DNA of 64,000 bases from Pseudomonas marginalis. Its GTDB lineage: Bacteria > Pseudomonadota > Gammaproteobacteria > Pseudomonadales > Pseudomonadaceae. A program made the translations under genes and the position numbers. Location: assembly GCF_001645105.1 (NCBI RefSeq), contig NZ_LKEG01000052.1, forward strand, positions 250,508 to 314,507, written 5' to 3'. Positions within the stretch are counted from its first letter, which is position 1; every line of letters begins with the position of its first letter. The notes below the pieces were generated by a model. The model was not told the DNA's origin and ran no database searches. It saw only the letters and a program-made list of their open reading frames with translations. Below, piece after piece: positions 18,289 through 27,861 of the stretch.

Positions 18289-18578
18289 GCAAGCTTTTCG
18301 CCAAGCCCCTCCCGGGCGGCAGCTTCTTTATGTTGCTGTTGTTTGTCGGCGTGCTGGTTTCCGCGATTGCGGTGTCCTACAGCGCCCACTACAACCGTCA
18401 ACTGCTCAATACCCTGTACGGGGAATTGAGCGTGCGTGACAAGGCGCAAGCGGAATGGGGTCGGTTGATCCTGGAGCAAAGCACCTGGACGGCCCATAGC
18501 CGCATCGAAGTGCTGGCCACCGAACAGCTGAAAATGCACATTCCGGGCGCTGCTGACGTTCGCATGGTGGCGCCATGA
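18285..18578 (+). CDS. ftsL: Cell division protein FtsL
   Basis: A 97-residue bitopic membrane protein: a short cytoplasmic tail (MSKLFAKPLPGGSF), one transmembrane helix (FMLLLFVGVLVSAIAVSY, residues 14-32), then a periplasmic leucine-zipper-like coiled coil. It forms the FtsQLB complex that activates FtsWI. It starts at GTG 18285, overlapping rsmH by four bases, and overlaps ftsI. Size and position are as expected. Confidence 0.93.
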   Translation: MSKLFAKPLPGGSFFMLLLFVGVLVSAIAVSYSAHYNRQLLNTLYGELSVRDKAQAEWGRLILEQSTWTAHSRIEVLATEQLKMHIPGAADVRMVAP

Positions 18579-20320
18579 TGAAACTCGAGGGCGCACTCTA
18601 CCCATGGCGTTTCCGCCTGATGCTCGGCTTGCTGGCATTGATGGTGGGTGCGATCGCCTGGCGGATCATCGACCTGCAAGTGGTCGACCGCGACTTCCTG
18701 ATCGGCCAGGGCGACGCCCGCAGCCTGCGGCATATTCCGATTCCTGCGCACCGCGGCCTGATCACTGACCGTAATGGCGAGCCCCTGGCCGTCAGTACAC
18801 CGGTAACTACCCTGTGGGCCAACGCCAAAGAATTGCAGGTCGCCAAAGACCGCTGGCCGCAACTCGCTGCCGCCCTGGGCCAGGACCCGAAAGCCTTGGC
18901 TGAACGCCTTGAGGCCCAGGCCAACAAAGAATTCATCTACCTGGTGCGCGGCTTGACGCCCGAGCAAGGCCAGCAAGTGCTCGACCTTAAAGTCCCCGGT
19001 GTCTACGGCATCGAGGAATTCCGTCGTTTCTACCCGGCCGGTGAAACCACCGCGCATATGGTTGGCTTTACCGACATTGATGACCACGGCCGCGAAGGTG
19101 TGGAACTGGCCTACGATGAATGGCTGGCCGGGGTTCCCGGCAAACGACAAGTCATCAAGGATCGGCGCGGTAGGCTGATCAAGGATGTCCAAGTCACCAA
19201 AAACGCCAAGGCCGGTAAGCCCTTGGCGTTGTCGATTGACCTGCGCCTGCAATACCTGGCCAACCGCGAGCTGCGTAACGCGATCATCGAGAACGGCGCG
19301 AAGGCCGGGAGCTTGGTGATCATGGACGTCAAGACCGGCGAGATCCTCGCCATGGTCAACCAGCCGACCTACAACCCTAACAACCGTCGCAACCTGCAAC
19401 CGGCGATGATGCGCAACCGCGCCATGATCGACGTGTTCGAGCCGGGTTCGACCATGAAAGCCATCTCCATGAGTGCCGCCCTCGAAACCGGGCGCTGGAA
19501 ACCCAGCGACAAGGTCGAGGTGTATCCTGGCACGTTGCAGTTAGGCAAATACACCATTCGCGACGTGTCGCGCACCGAAGGTCCGGTGCTGGATTTGACA
19601 GGTATCCTGATCAACTCCAGTAACGTGGGCATGAGTAAGGTCGCCTTCGATATTGGCGGCGAAACCATCTACCACCTCGCACAGAAGATCGGTTTGGGCC
19701 AACCCACCGGCCTGGATTTCCCCGGCGAGCGTGTGGGTAACCTGCCGAACTACCGCGACTGGAAAAAGGCCGAGACCGCCACGCTTTCCTATGGTTACGG
19801 CCTGTCGGTGACGGCGATCCAATTGGCTCATGCTTTCTCTGTATTGGCGAATAATGGCCGAATGGTTCCACTGAGCCTGATCCACGTCGACGAGGCACCG
19901 AAAGCCACCCAGGTGATTCCCGAAAACGTCGCCAAGACCATGCAAGGCATGCTGCAACAAGTGATCGAAGCCCCTCGTGGTGTGTTCCGTGCCCAGGTGC
20001 CGGCGTACCACGTGGCCGGCAAGTCGGGTACGGCGCGTAAGACATCGGTGGGCACCAAGGGCTACGCCGAAAACTCCTACCGCTCGCTGTTCGCCGGTTT
20101 CGGCCCGATGAGCGACCCACGCTACGCCATTGTCGTGGTGATCGATGAACCGAGCAAAGCCGGTTACTTCGGTGGCCTGGTCTCGGCGCCGGTGTTCAGC
20201 AAAGTGATGTCCGGCACCCTGCGCCTGATGAACATCACGCCGGACAACCTGCCGCCGACCCAACAAGCGAACGCCGGACCACCGGCCGCTGCTGTAAAAG
20301 CCAATGGAGGGCGCGGCTGA
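18575..20320 (+). CDS. ftsI: Peptidoglycan D,D-transpeptidase FtsI (PBP3)
   Basis: A 581-residue class B penicillin-binding protein that cross-links septal peptidoglycan. An N-terminal membrane anchor (FRLMLGLLALMVGAIAWRII), a pedestal domain, then the transpeptidase with the active-site SxxK in EPGSTMKAISM, the SxN motif in LINSSNVGMSK and the KSG motif in VAGKSGTARK. Two consecutive ATGs (18575, 18578) could start it. The stop overlaps murE by one base (TGATG). It is the main target of aztreonam in pseudomonads. Confidence 0.96.
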   Translation: MMKLEGALYPWRFRLMLGLLALMVGAIAWRIIDLQVVDRDFLIGQGDARSLRHIPIPAHRGLITDRNGEPLAVSTPVTTLWANAKELQVAKDRWPQLAAALGQDPKALAERLEAQANKEFIYLVRGLTPEQGQQVLDLKVPGVYGIEEFRRFYPAGETTAHMVGFTDIDDHGREGVELAYDEWLAGVPGKRQVIKDRRGRLIKDVQVTKNAKAGKPLALSIDLRLQYLANRELRNAIIENGAKAGSLVIMDVKTGEILAMVNQPTYNPNNRRNLQPAMMRNRAMIDVFEPGSTMKAISMSAALETGRWKPSDKVEVYPGTLQLGKYTIRDVSRTEGPVLDLTGILINSSNVGMSKVAFDIGGETIYHLAQKIGLGQPTGLDFPGERVGNLPNYRDWKKAETATLSYGYGLSVTAIQLAHAFSVLANNGRMVPLSLIHVDEAPKATQVIPENVAKTMQGMLQQVIEAPRGVFRAQVPAYHVAGKSGTARKTSVGTKGYAENSYRSLFAGFGPMSDPRYAIVVVIDEPSKAGYFGGLVSAPVFSKVMSGTLRLMNITPDNLPPTQQANAGPPAAAVKANGGRG

Positions 20321-21783
20321 TGTCTCTTAGCCTGAACAAGATTTTTGCCCACGCCGGTCGTGATCTGTTGATTCGCGAGTTGACGCTGGACAGCCGTAAT
20401 GTACGCGCCGGTGACCTGTTCCTGGCGGTGCCGGGCGGTAAGTACGATGGCCGTGCGCATATCGCCGATGCGTTGCAGCGCGGTGCTGCGGCAGTGGCTT
20501 ATGAAGTGGAAGGCGCCACCGTGCTGCCGATCACCGATGTGCCGTTGATTCCGGTCAAAGGGTTGGCAAAACAGTTGTCGGATATTGCCGGTCGCTTCTA
20601 TGGCGACCCGAGCCGTCACCTCAACCTGGTGGGCGTCACCGGCACCAACGGCAAGACCAGCGTGACCCAGTTGGTCGCGCAAGCGCTTGACCTGTTGGGG
20701 CAGCACTGCGGCATCGTCGGCACCTTGGGCACCGGCTTTTATGGCGCGCTGCAAAGCGGCCTGCACACCACGCCGAACCCGATCGCCGTGCAAGCGACCC
20801 TGGCCGGCCTGAAAAAGGCCGGTGCCAAGGCGGTCGCCATGGAAGTTTCTTCCCACGGCCTGGATCAGGGCCGCGTCACCGCCCTGGCTTTTGACGTGGC
20901 GGTGATGACCAACTTGTCCCGCGATCACCTGGACTACCACGGCACCATGGAGGCTTACGCCGCCGCCAAGGCCAAGCTGTTTGCCTGGAATGACCTGAAG
21001 TGTCGGGTGGTCAACCTGGATGACGCATTCGGCCGCCAACTGGCCGCCGAAGACAGCGAAGCGCGCCTGATCAGCTACAGCCTGGAAGATTCCAGCGCGT
21101 ACCTGTTCTGCCGCGAAGCCCAATTTAATGACGAAGGCGTGCGCGCCACGTTGGTCACGCCTCAGGGCGAACACCATCTGCGCAGCACATTGCTCGGGCG
21201 CTTCAACCTGAGCAACGTCCTCGCCGCCATCGGTGCGCTGCTCGGCCTGGATTACGCCCTGGATGAAATCCTGCGCGTGCTGCCCAAGCTTGAGGGCCCG
21301 GCCGGTCGCATGCAGCGCCTCGGTGGCGGCAAGCAGCCGCTGGTGGTGGTCGATTACGCCCACACCCCCGACGCCCTGGAAAAAGTCCTGGAAGCCCTGC
21401 GCCCACACACCAAGGGCAAATTACTGTGCCTGTTCGGTTGTGGCGGTGATCGCGATCGCGGCAAGCGTCCGTTGATGGCCGAGATCGTCGAGCGCTTGGC
21501 CGATGGCGTGCTCGTCACCGACGACAACCCGCGCAGCGAAGACCCGAGCCAGATTTTCGACGACATCCGCGCGGGCTTCAACGACGTGTCCAAGGCCGCT
21601 TTCGTCGCCGGTCGCGGTGCGGCCATCGCCCAATTGATCGCCAGCGCCAGCGCTGACGATGTGGTGGTACTGGCCGGTAAAGGTCACGAGGACTATCAGG
21701 AAATCAACGGCGAACGCCATGCCTTCTCCGATCTGGTCGAGGCCGATCACGCCTTGACGGCCTGGGAGGTCGCCCATGCTTAA
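20320..21783 (+). CDS. murE: UDP-MurNAc-tripeptide synthetase MurE (meso-DAP adding)
   Basis: A 487-residue ATP-dependent Mur ligase that adds meso-diaminopimelate to UDP-MurNAc-L-Ala-D-Glu. It shows the P-loop GVTGTNGKTSVTQLV near residue 107, HTTPNPIAVQ, MEVSSHGLDQGR, and the DNPRSEDP motif near 405 that binds meso-DAP in Gram-negative enzymes. The start overlaps the ftsI stop by one base; the end overlaps murF by eight. Confidence 0.96.
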   Translation: MSLSLNKIFAHAGRDLLIRELTLDSRNVRAGDLFLAVPGGKYDGRAHIADALQRGAAAVAYEVEGATVLPITDVPLIPVKGLAKQLSDIAGRFYGDPSRHLNLVGVTGTNGKTSVTQLVAQALDLLGQHCGIVGTLGTGFYGALQSGLHTTPNPIAVQATLAGLKKAGAKAVAMEVSSHGLDQGRVTALAFDVAVMTNLSRDHLDYHGTMEAYAAAKAKLFAWNDLKCRVVNLDDAFGRQLAAEDSEARLISYSLEDSSAYLFCREAQFNDEGVRATLVTPQGEHHLRSTLLGRFNLSNVLAAIGALLGLDYALDEILRVLPKLEGPAGRMQRLGGGKQPLVVVDYAHTPDALEKVLEALRPHTKGKLLCLFGCGGDRDRGKRPLMAEIVERLADGVLVTDDNPRSEDPSQIFDDIRAGFNDVSKAAFVAGRGAAIAQLIASASADDVVVLAGKGHEDYQEINGERHAFSDLVEADHALTAWEVAHA

Positions 21784-23146
21784 AGCGATGACATTCAACG
21801 AGCTGGCCCAGGCCCTGTCGGCCCGAGTGCTGTCGAGCGATTGCAGTTTCGACGGCGTCAGTATCGACAGTCGCAACATCAAGCCGGGGCAACTGTTTGT
21901 CGCGCTCGCCGGCCCGCGCTTCGATGGTCACGACTACCTGAATGACGTCGCCGCCAAAGGGGCTGTAGGTGCCTTGGTGCAGCGTGAAGTGGCGGACTCT
22001 GCATTGCCGCAACTGCTGGTCGCCGACACGCGCCTGGCCCTCGGCCAGCTGGGGGCGTTGAACCGTGCCGCATTCACTAATCCCGTTGCGGCCATCACCG
22101 GCTCCAGCGGCAAGACCACGGTCAAGGAACTGCTCGCCGGTGTGCTGCGCACGCGCGGCTCGGTGCTCGCTACCCGTGGCAACCTCAACAATGATTTCGG
22201 CGCACCCCTGACCCTGCTCGAACTGGCCCCGGAACACACGGCGGCGGTGATCGAACTGGGGGCTTCGCGCATCGGCGAAATCGCCTACACCGTGGCGTTG
22301 ACCAAGCCCCACGTCGCGATTATCAACAACGCCGGTACCGCCCATGTCGGTGAGTTCGGTGGCCCGGAAAAAATCGTCGAAGCCAAGGGTGAAATCCTCG
22401 AAGGCCTCGACGCTTCGGGCACAGCGGTATTGAATCTGGACGATAAGGCCTTCGAAACCTGGCGTGTACGCGCCGCCGGTCGCAAGGTCCTGACGTTTGC
22501 CGTGCTCAACGCTGCGGCCGATTTCCACGCCTCGAACATCACTGTCGATGCCCGTGGTTGCCCGTCCTTTACCTTGCACTCCCCGCAAGGCAGCGAACAT
22601 GTGCAGTTGAACCTGCTGGGTAACCATAACGTCGCCAACGCCTTGGCCGCTGCCGCTGCGGCCTATGCCTTGGGCGTGTCGTTGTTTGGTATCGCCACTG
22701 GCCTGGGCGCAGTGCAGCCGGTCAAGGGCCGCACCGTCGCGCAACTGGCAACTAACGGCATGCGCGTGATCGACGACACCTACAACGCGAACCAGTCCTC
22801 GGTCTGCGCCGCTATCGACCTGCTCAAAGGCTTCGACACTCGCAAGGTGCTGGTACTGGGCGATATCGCCGAACTGGGCGACTGGGCCGAGCAGTCCCAC
22901 CGCGAAGTCGGCGCTTACGCCAGCGGCAAAGTCGATGCGCTCTACGCCGTCGGCCCGAACATGGCGCATGCCGTCAACGCGTTCGGGCCCGGTGCGCGGC
23001 ATTTCGCGACCCAGGCCGAGCTGATCCAGGCGCTGACGGCGGCTGAACACGACACGCACACAACCATTTTGATCAAGGGATCGCGCAGCGCGGTGATGGA
23101 AAACGTCGTCGCGGCCTTGTGTGGCTCAAGTACGGAGAAACATTAA
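21776..23146 (+). CDS. murF: UDP-MurNAc-pentapeptide synthetase MurF
   Basis: A 456-residue Mur ligase that adds D-Ala-D-Ala. It has an N-terminal substrate domain (VSIDSRNIKPGQLFVALAGP), the P-loop AITGSSGKTTVKELL near residue 105, RGNLNNDFGAPLTLL, and VIDDTYNANQSSV near 330. Overlaps: eight bases with murE, and one base with mraY (TAATG). Confidence 0.95.
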   Translation: MLKAMTFNELAQALSARVLSSDCSFDGVSIDSRNIKPGQLFVALAGPRFDGHDYLNDVAAKGAVGALVQREVADSALPQLLVADTRLALGQLGALNRAAFTNPVAAITGSSGKTTVKELLAGVLRTRGSVLATRGNLNNDFGAPLTLLELAPEHTAAVIELGASRIGEIAYTVALTKPHVAIINNAGTAHVGEFGGPEKIVEAKGEILEGLDASGTAVLNLDDKAFETWRVRAAGRKVLTFAVLNAAADFHASNITVDARGCPSFTLHSPQGSEHVQLNLLGNHNVANALAAAAAAYALGVSLFGIATGLGAVQPVKGRTVAQLATNGMRVIDDTYNANQSSVCAAIDLLKGFDTRKVLVLGDIAELGDWAEQSHREVGAYASGKVDALYAVGPNMAHAVNAFGPGARHFATQAELIQALTAAEHDTHTTILIKGSRSAVMENVVAALCGSSTEKH

Positions 23147-24228
23147 TGCTGCTGCTGCTGGCTGAGTATCTGCAACAGTTCCACAAAGGCTTCGCGGTCT
23201 TTCAGTACCTGACCCTGCGCGGGATTCTGGGTGTGCTGACTGCGCTGTGTTTGTCGCTGTTCCTGGGGCCGTGGATGATCCGCACCCTGCAGAACCTGCA
23301 AATTGGTCAATCGGTCCGTAATGACGGCCCGCAGTCGCACCTGTCCAAATCCGGCACCCCGACCATGGGCGGCGCATTGATCCTGTCGTCCATCGGCATC
23401 AGCACCTTGCTGTGGGCTGACCTGCACAACCGCTACGTATGGGTGGTGCTGTTGGTGACCTTGCTGTTCGGTGCCATCGGTTGGGTGGATGACTACCGCA
23501 AAGTGATCGAGAAAAACTCCAAGGGGCTGCCAAGCCGCTGGAAGTATTTCTGGCAGTCGGTGTTTGGCCTCGGCGCCGCGATTTTCCTCTACACGACAGC
23601 GCCAAGTGCGGTCGAAACCACCTTGATCATCCCGATGCTCAAGGACGCCAGCATTCCACTGGGCATCGGCTTCGTGGTGCTGACCTACTTCGTGATCGTC
23701 GGCTCCAGCAACGCGGTGAACCTGACTGACGGCCTCGACGGCCTGGCGATCATGCCGACGGTGATGGTGGGCGGCGCGCTCGGCATCTTCTGCTACCTGT
23801 CGGGTAACGTGAAATTCGCTGAATACCTGCTGATCCCTTATGTACCGGGCGCAGGTGAATTGATCGTGTTCTGCGGCGCGCTGATCGGTGCCGGCCTGGG
23901 GTTCCTGTGGTTCAACACCTACCCCGCACAAGTCTTCATGGGCGACGTCGGCGCACTGGCGCTGGGCGCAGCCCTCGGCACCATTGCAGTGATCGTGCGC
24001 CAGGAAATCGTGCTGTTCATCATGGGCGGTGTGTTCGTGATGGAAACCCTGTCGGTGGTCATCCAGGTGGCGTCCTTCAAGTTGACCGGGCGCCGCGTGT
24101 TCCGCATGGCGCCGATTCACCACCACTTTGAACTCAAGGGCTGGCCTGAGCCACGCGTGATTGTCCGTTTCTGGATCATCACCGTGATTCTGGTACTGGT
24201 CGGCCTTGCCACCCTGAAACTGAGGTAG
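23146..24228 (+). CDS. mraY: Phospho-N-acetylmuramoyl-pentapeptide transferase MraY
   Basis: A 360-residue polytopic inner-membrane enzyme that makes lipid I from UDP-MurNAc-pentapeptide and undecaprenyl phosphate. Diagnostic motifs are GTPTMGGALIL, GWVDDYRKV (catalytic Asp-Asp), AVNLTDGLDGLAI, FMGDVGALALG and APIHHHFELKGWPE. The ATG at 23146 overlaps the murF TAA by one base; an in-frame ATG at 23119 inside murF was rejected because family proteins start at MLLLLAEYL and are 360 residues long. Confidence 0.96.
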   Translation: MLLLLAEYLQQFHKGFAVFQYLTLRGILGVLTALCLSLFLGPWMIRTLQNLQIGQSVRNDGPQSHLSKSGTPTMGGALILSSIGISTLLWADLHNRYVWVVLLVTLLFGAIGWVDDYRKVIEKNSKGLPSRWKYFWQSVFGLGAAIFLYTTAPSAVETTLIIPMLKDASIPLGIGFVVLTYFVIVGSSNAVNLTDGLDGLAIMPTVMVGGALGIFCYLSGNVKFAEYLLIPYVPGAGELIVFCGALIGAGLGFLWFNTYPAQVFMGDVGALALGAALGTIAVIVRQEIVLFIMGGVFVMETLSVVIQVASFKLTGRRVFRMAPIHHHFELKGWPEPRVIVRFWIITVILVLVGLATLKLR

Positions 24229-24234
24229 AAACGA

Positions 24235-25581
24235 GTGTCCCTGATCGCTTCAGACCACTTCCGCATCGTTGTCGGCCTCGGCAAGAGCGGCATGTCCCTG
24301 GTTCGCTTCCTGGCGAACCGGGGCAAGCCGTTTGCTGTGGCCGATACGCGGGAAAATCCACCGGAGCTGGTCACGCTGCGCCGTGACTACCCGCACGTGG
24401 AAGTGCGTTGTGGCGAGCTGGATGTCGAGTTTCTGTGCCGCGCCGATGAGCTCTACGTGAGCCCCGGCCTGGCGTTGGCGACACCGGCCCTGCAAGCCGC
24501 AGCGGCGCGTGGCGTGAAACTGTCCGGCGATATCGACCTGTTCGCGCGTCACGCGAAGGCGCCGATCGTGGCGATCAGCGGTTCCAACGCAAAAAGCACT
24601 GTCACCACCCTGGTCGGCGAGATGGCTGTGGCGGCCGGTAAGCGTGTCGCCGTGGGCGGCAACCTCGGTACGCCGGCGCTGGACCTGCTCAGCGACGACA
24701 TCGAGTTGTACGTGATGGAGCTGTCGAGCTTCCAGCTGGAAACGACTCACGACCTTGGCGCCGAAGTCGCCACCGTCTTGAACGTCAGCGAAGATCACAT
24801 GGACCGCTACAGCGGCCTGCCGGCGTATCACCTGGCCAAGCACCGAATCTTCCGCAGCGCCAAGCAAGTGGTGGTCAACCGCCAGGATGCGCTGAGCCGT
24901 CCGCTGATGGGCGAGGGCCTGCCGTGCTGGACCTTCGGCCTGAGCAAACCCGATTTCAAAGCCTTCGGCATCCGCGAAGAGCACGGCGAGAAGTACCTGG
25001 CCTTCGAATTCCAGAACCTGATGCCGGTGCGCGAGCTGAAAATCCGTGGCGCGCATAACCAGTCCAACGCCCTCGCGGCGTTGGCGCTCGGGCATGCGGT
25101 GGGCTTGCCGTTCGACGCCATGCTCGCGAGCCTGCGCACCTTCGGCGGCCTCGAGCATCGCTGTCAGTGGGTGCGTGACCTCGACGGCGTCAGCTATTAC
25201 AACGATTCCAAGGCCACCAACGTCGGTGCGGCCCTGGCTGCCATCGAAGGCCTTGGCGCCGATATTGAAGGCAAGCTGGTGCTGATCGCCGGTGGCGACG
25301 GCAAGGGCGCCGACTTCAAGGACCTTAAAGGCCCGGTGGCCGCGCATTGCCGTGCCGTGGTGCTGATCGGGCGCGATTCTGACTTGATCGCCGCCGCCCT
25401 GGGCGATGCCGTGCCGCAAGTACGCGCCACGTCGCTGGACGACGCCATCGCCCACTGCAAAGCCCTGGCCCAGCCTGGCGATGCGGTGCTGCTGTCGCCG
25501 GCGTGCGCCAGCTTCGACATGTTCAAGAACTACGAAGAGCGCGGCCAGCTGTTCGCCCGCGCCGTGGAGGCCTTGGCATGA
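24235..25581 (+). CDS. murD: UDP-MurNAc-L-alanine:D-glutamate ligase MurD
   Basis: A 448-residue Mur ligase that adds D-glutamate. It begins at GTG 24235, six bases after mraY. A Rossmann-like N-terminus (RIVVGLGKSGMSLVRFLANR), the P-loop VAISGSNAKSTVTTLV near residue 115 (Ala where many enzymes have Gly), LNVSEDHMDRY and YYNDSKATNVGAALAAIEGL are present. The stop overlaps ftsW by four bases. Confidence 0.95.
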   Translation: MSLIASDHFRIVVGLGKSGMSLVRFLANRGKPFAVADTRENPPELVTLRRDYPHVEVRCGELDVEFLCRADELYVSPGLALATPALQAAAARGVKLSGDIDLFARHAKAPIVAISGSNAKSTVTTLVGEMAVAAGKRVAVGGNLGTPALDLLSDDIELYVMELSSFQLETTHDLGAEVATVLNVSEDHMDRYSGLPAYHLAKHRIFRSAKQVVVNRQDALSRPLMGEGLPCWTFGLSKPDFKAFGIREEHGEKYLAFEFQNLMPVRELKIRGAHNQSNALAALALGHAVGLPFDAMLASLRTFGGLEHRCQWVRDLDGVSYYNDSKATNVGAALAAIEGLGADIEGKLVLIAGGDGKGADFKDLKGPVAAHCRAVVLIGRDSDLIAAALGDAVPQVRATSLDDAIAHCKALAQPGDAVLLSPACASFDMFKNYEERGQLFARAVEALA

Positions 25582-26801
25582 GTATCGACTTCAGAAACAT
25601 CATCAAGCCGTACCCGTCGCCGATCATTACCGGGCGCGGTATCGACCTGGATTTCCCGATGCTCGCCGGTTGCCTGGCATTGCTGGGCCTGGGGTTGGTG
25701 ATGATCACTTCGGCGTCCTCCGAAGTGGCTGCCGTGCAGTCGGGCAACACGCTCTACATGATGATCCGGCACTTGGTTTACCTGGTGATCGGCCTCGGCG
25801 CCTGCATCGTCACCATGATGATTCCCATCGCTACCTGGCAACGCCTGGGCTGGCTGATGCTGATCGGGGCGTTCGGCTTGCTGATCATGGTGATCCTGCC
25901 CGGCATCGGCCGCGAGGTGAACGGTTCGATGCGTTGGATCGGCTTCGGCGCGTTCAACGTGCAGCCGTCGGAAATCGCCAAGGTGTTCGTGGTGATTTAC
26001 CTCGCCGGCTACCTGGTACGTCGCCAGAAAGAAGTGCGCGAGAGTTGGATGGGCTTCTTCAAGCCGTTCATCGTGCTGTTGCCCATGGCTGGCCTGCTGC
26101 TGATGGAGCCTGACTTCGGGGCCACCGTCGTGATGATGGGGGCAGCGGCGGCGATGCTGTTCCTCGGCGGCGTGGGTCTGTTCCGCTTTACCTTGATGGT
26201 GGTGCTGGCGGTGGCGGCGGTGACGGTGCTCGTGCAAGCGCAACCCTACCGGATGGCGCGTCTGATCACCTTTACCGACCCCTGGTCCGATCAGTTCGGC
26301 TCCGGTTATCAATTGACCCAGGCGTTGATCGCCTTCGGTCGTGGCGAGTGGCTGGGCGTCGGCCTGGGCAACAGCGTGCAAAAACAGTTCTACCTGCCGG
26401 AGGCGCACACCGACTTCGTGTTCTCGGTGTTGGCCGAAGAATTGGGCGTGGTGGGTTCGCTGTGCACCGTCGCGTTGTTCGTGTTCGTGTGTGTGCGCGG
26501 CATGTACATCGGCATGTGGGCCGAGAAGGCCAAACAGTATTTCGCTGCTTACGTGGCGTACGGCTTGTCGTTCCTGTGGATCGGCCAGTTCCTGATCAAT
26601 ATCGGCGTGAACGTCGGCCTGCTGCCGACCAAGGGCCTGACGTTGCCGTTCCTCAGCTACGGCGGCAGTTCGTTGGTGATCTGCTGCGCCTGTCTTGGCT
26701 TGTTGCTGCGCATCGAGTGGGAGAGTCGTACCCACCTGGGCAGCGAAGAGATGGAGTTCAGCGAAAGCGACTTCGCCGAGGAGCCGACCCATGGGCGCTA
26801 A
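25578..26801 (+). CDS. ftsW: Septal peptidoglycan glycosyltransferase FtsW (SEDS family)
   Basis: A 407-residue membrane protein with about ten transmembrane helices. It polymerises glycan strands with FtsI. Family features: GINGSMRWI-like REVNGSMRWIGFGAFNVQPS with the following EIAKVF segment, LLMEPDFGATVVMMGAAAAM, and the C-terminal LPTKGLTLPFLSYGGSSLV. The start at 25578 overlaps the murD stop by four bases; a longer frame upstream lies inside murD. The last eleven bases overlap murG. Confidence 0.95.
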   Translation: MSIDFRNIIKPYPSPIITGRGIDLDFPMLAGCLALLGLGLVMITSASSEVAAVQSGNTLYMMIRHLVYLVIGLGACIVTMMIPIATWQRLGWLMLIGAFGLLIMVILPGIGREVNGSMRWIGFGAFNVQPSEIAKVFVVIYLAGYLVRRQKEVRESWMGFFKPFIVLLPMAGLLLMEPDFGATVVMMGAAAAMLFLGGVGLFRFTLMVVLAVAAVTVLVQAQPYRMARLITFTDPWSDQFGSGYQLTQALIAFGRGEWLGVGLGNSVQKQFYLPEAHTDFVFSVLAEELGVVGSLCTVALFVFVCVRGMYIGMWAEKAKQYFAAYVAYGLSFLWIGQFLINIGVNVGLLPTKGLTLPFLSYGGSSLVICCACLGLLLRIEWESRTHLGSEEMEFSESDFAEEPTHGR

Positions 26802-27861
26802 CGTGCTGATCATGGCTGGCGGCACCGGGGGCCACGTGTTCCCGGCACTGGCCTGCGCGCGGGAATTCCAGAACCGTGGCTACACCGTGCACTGGTTGGG
26901 TACACCGCGTGGCATCGAAAATGAACTGGTGCCCAATGCTGGCTTGCCGCTGCACTTGATCAACGTCACCGGCCTGCGCGGCAAGGGCAAACTGTCCCTG
27001 CTCAAGGCGCCGTTTGTGTTGCTCAAGGCGGTGTGGCAGGCGCGCAAAGTGATTCGCGACGTGCAGCCGGTGTGTGTGCTCGGGTTTGGCGGTTATGTGA
27101 CCGGTCCTGGTGGTGTGGCGGCGAAGCTCGCCGGCGTGCCGGTGATCGTGCACGAACAGAACGCCGTCGCCGGCACCGCCAACCGCTTGCTGGTGCCCTT
27201 GGCCGCACGGGTGTGTGAAGCGTTCCCGAATACGTTCAGTGCGTCGGACAAGCGCCGCACCACCGGCAACCCGGTGCGCACCGAACTGTTCATGGACATC
27301 GCCCGCCAGGCGTTGGCCGGGCGCAAGGCGCACCTGCTGATCCTGGGCGGAAGCCTGGGCGCCGAGCCGCTGAACAAATTGCTGCCGGAAGCGGTGGCGC
27401 AACTCCCTGCGGAATTGCGCCCGGAGATCTTCCACCAGGCCGGCAAGAACCACGATGAAGTCACCGCCGCGCGTTACCGCGAAGCCGGTGTGGAGGCGAA
27501 CGTACAGCCTTTCATCAAAGACATGGCCCATGCCTATGGCTGGGCCGACCTGGTGGTCTGTCGCGCTGGTGCGCTGACCGTCAGTGAACTGGCCGCCGCC
27601 GGTCTGCCGTCCTTGCTGGTGCCTTTGCCCCATGCGATTGACGATCATCAGACCCGCAACGCCGAATATTTGGCCGGGGAGGGCGCTGCCTTCCTGCTGC
27701 CGCAAAGAACGACTGGCGCCGCCGATTTGGCCGCACGCCTGACCGAGGTTTTGATGCAACCGGAACGACTCAACAGCATGGCGAGCACCGCAAGCCGCCT
27801 GGCCAAACCTGACGCAACCCGCACCGTGGTCGATATCTGCCTGGAGGTGGCCCATGGTTGA
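26791..27861 (+). CDS. murG: UDP-GlcNAc transferase MurG
   Basis: A 356-residue GT-B glycosyltransferase that converts lipid I to lipid II at the inner face of the membrane. It shows the N-terminal G-loop LIMAGGTGGHVFPALACA, VLGFGGYVTGPGGVAAKLAG, EQNAVAGTANRLL, LILGGSLGAEPLN and the donor-binding CRAGALTVSELAAAGLPSLL. The ATG at 26791 lies inside the end of ftsW (eleven-base overlap) and gives the standard N-terminus; the end overlaps murC by eight bases. Confidence 0.95.
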   Translation: MGANVLIMAGGTGGHVFPALACAREFQNRGYTVHWLGTPRGIENELVPNAGLPLHLINVTGLRGKGKLSLLKAPFVLLKAVWQARKVIRDVQPVCVLGFGGYVTGPGGVAAKLAGVPVIVHEQNAVAGTANRLLVPLAARVCEAFPNTFSASDKRRTTGNPVRTELFMDIARQALAGRKAHLLILGGSLGAEPLNKLLPEAVAQLPAELRPEIFHQAGKNHDEVTAARYREAGVEANVQPFIKDMAHAYGWADLVVCRAGALTVSELAAAGLPSLLVPLPHAIDDHQTRNAEYLAGEGAAFLLPQRTTGAADLAARLTEVLMQPERLNSMASTASRLAKPDATRTVVDICLEVAHG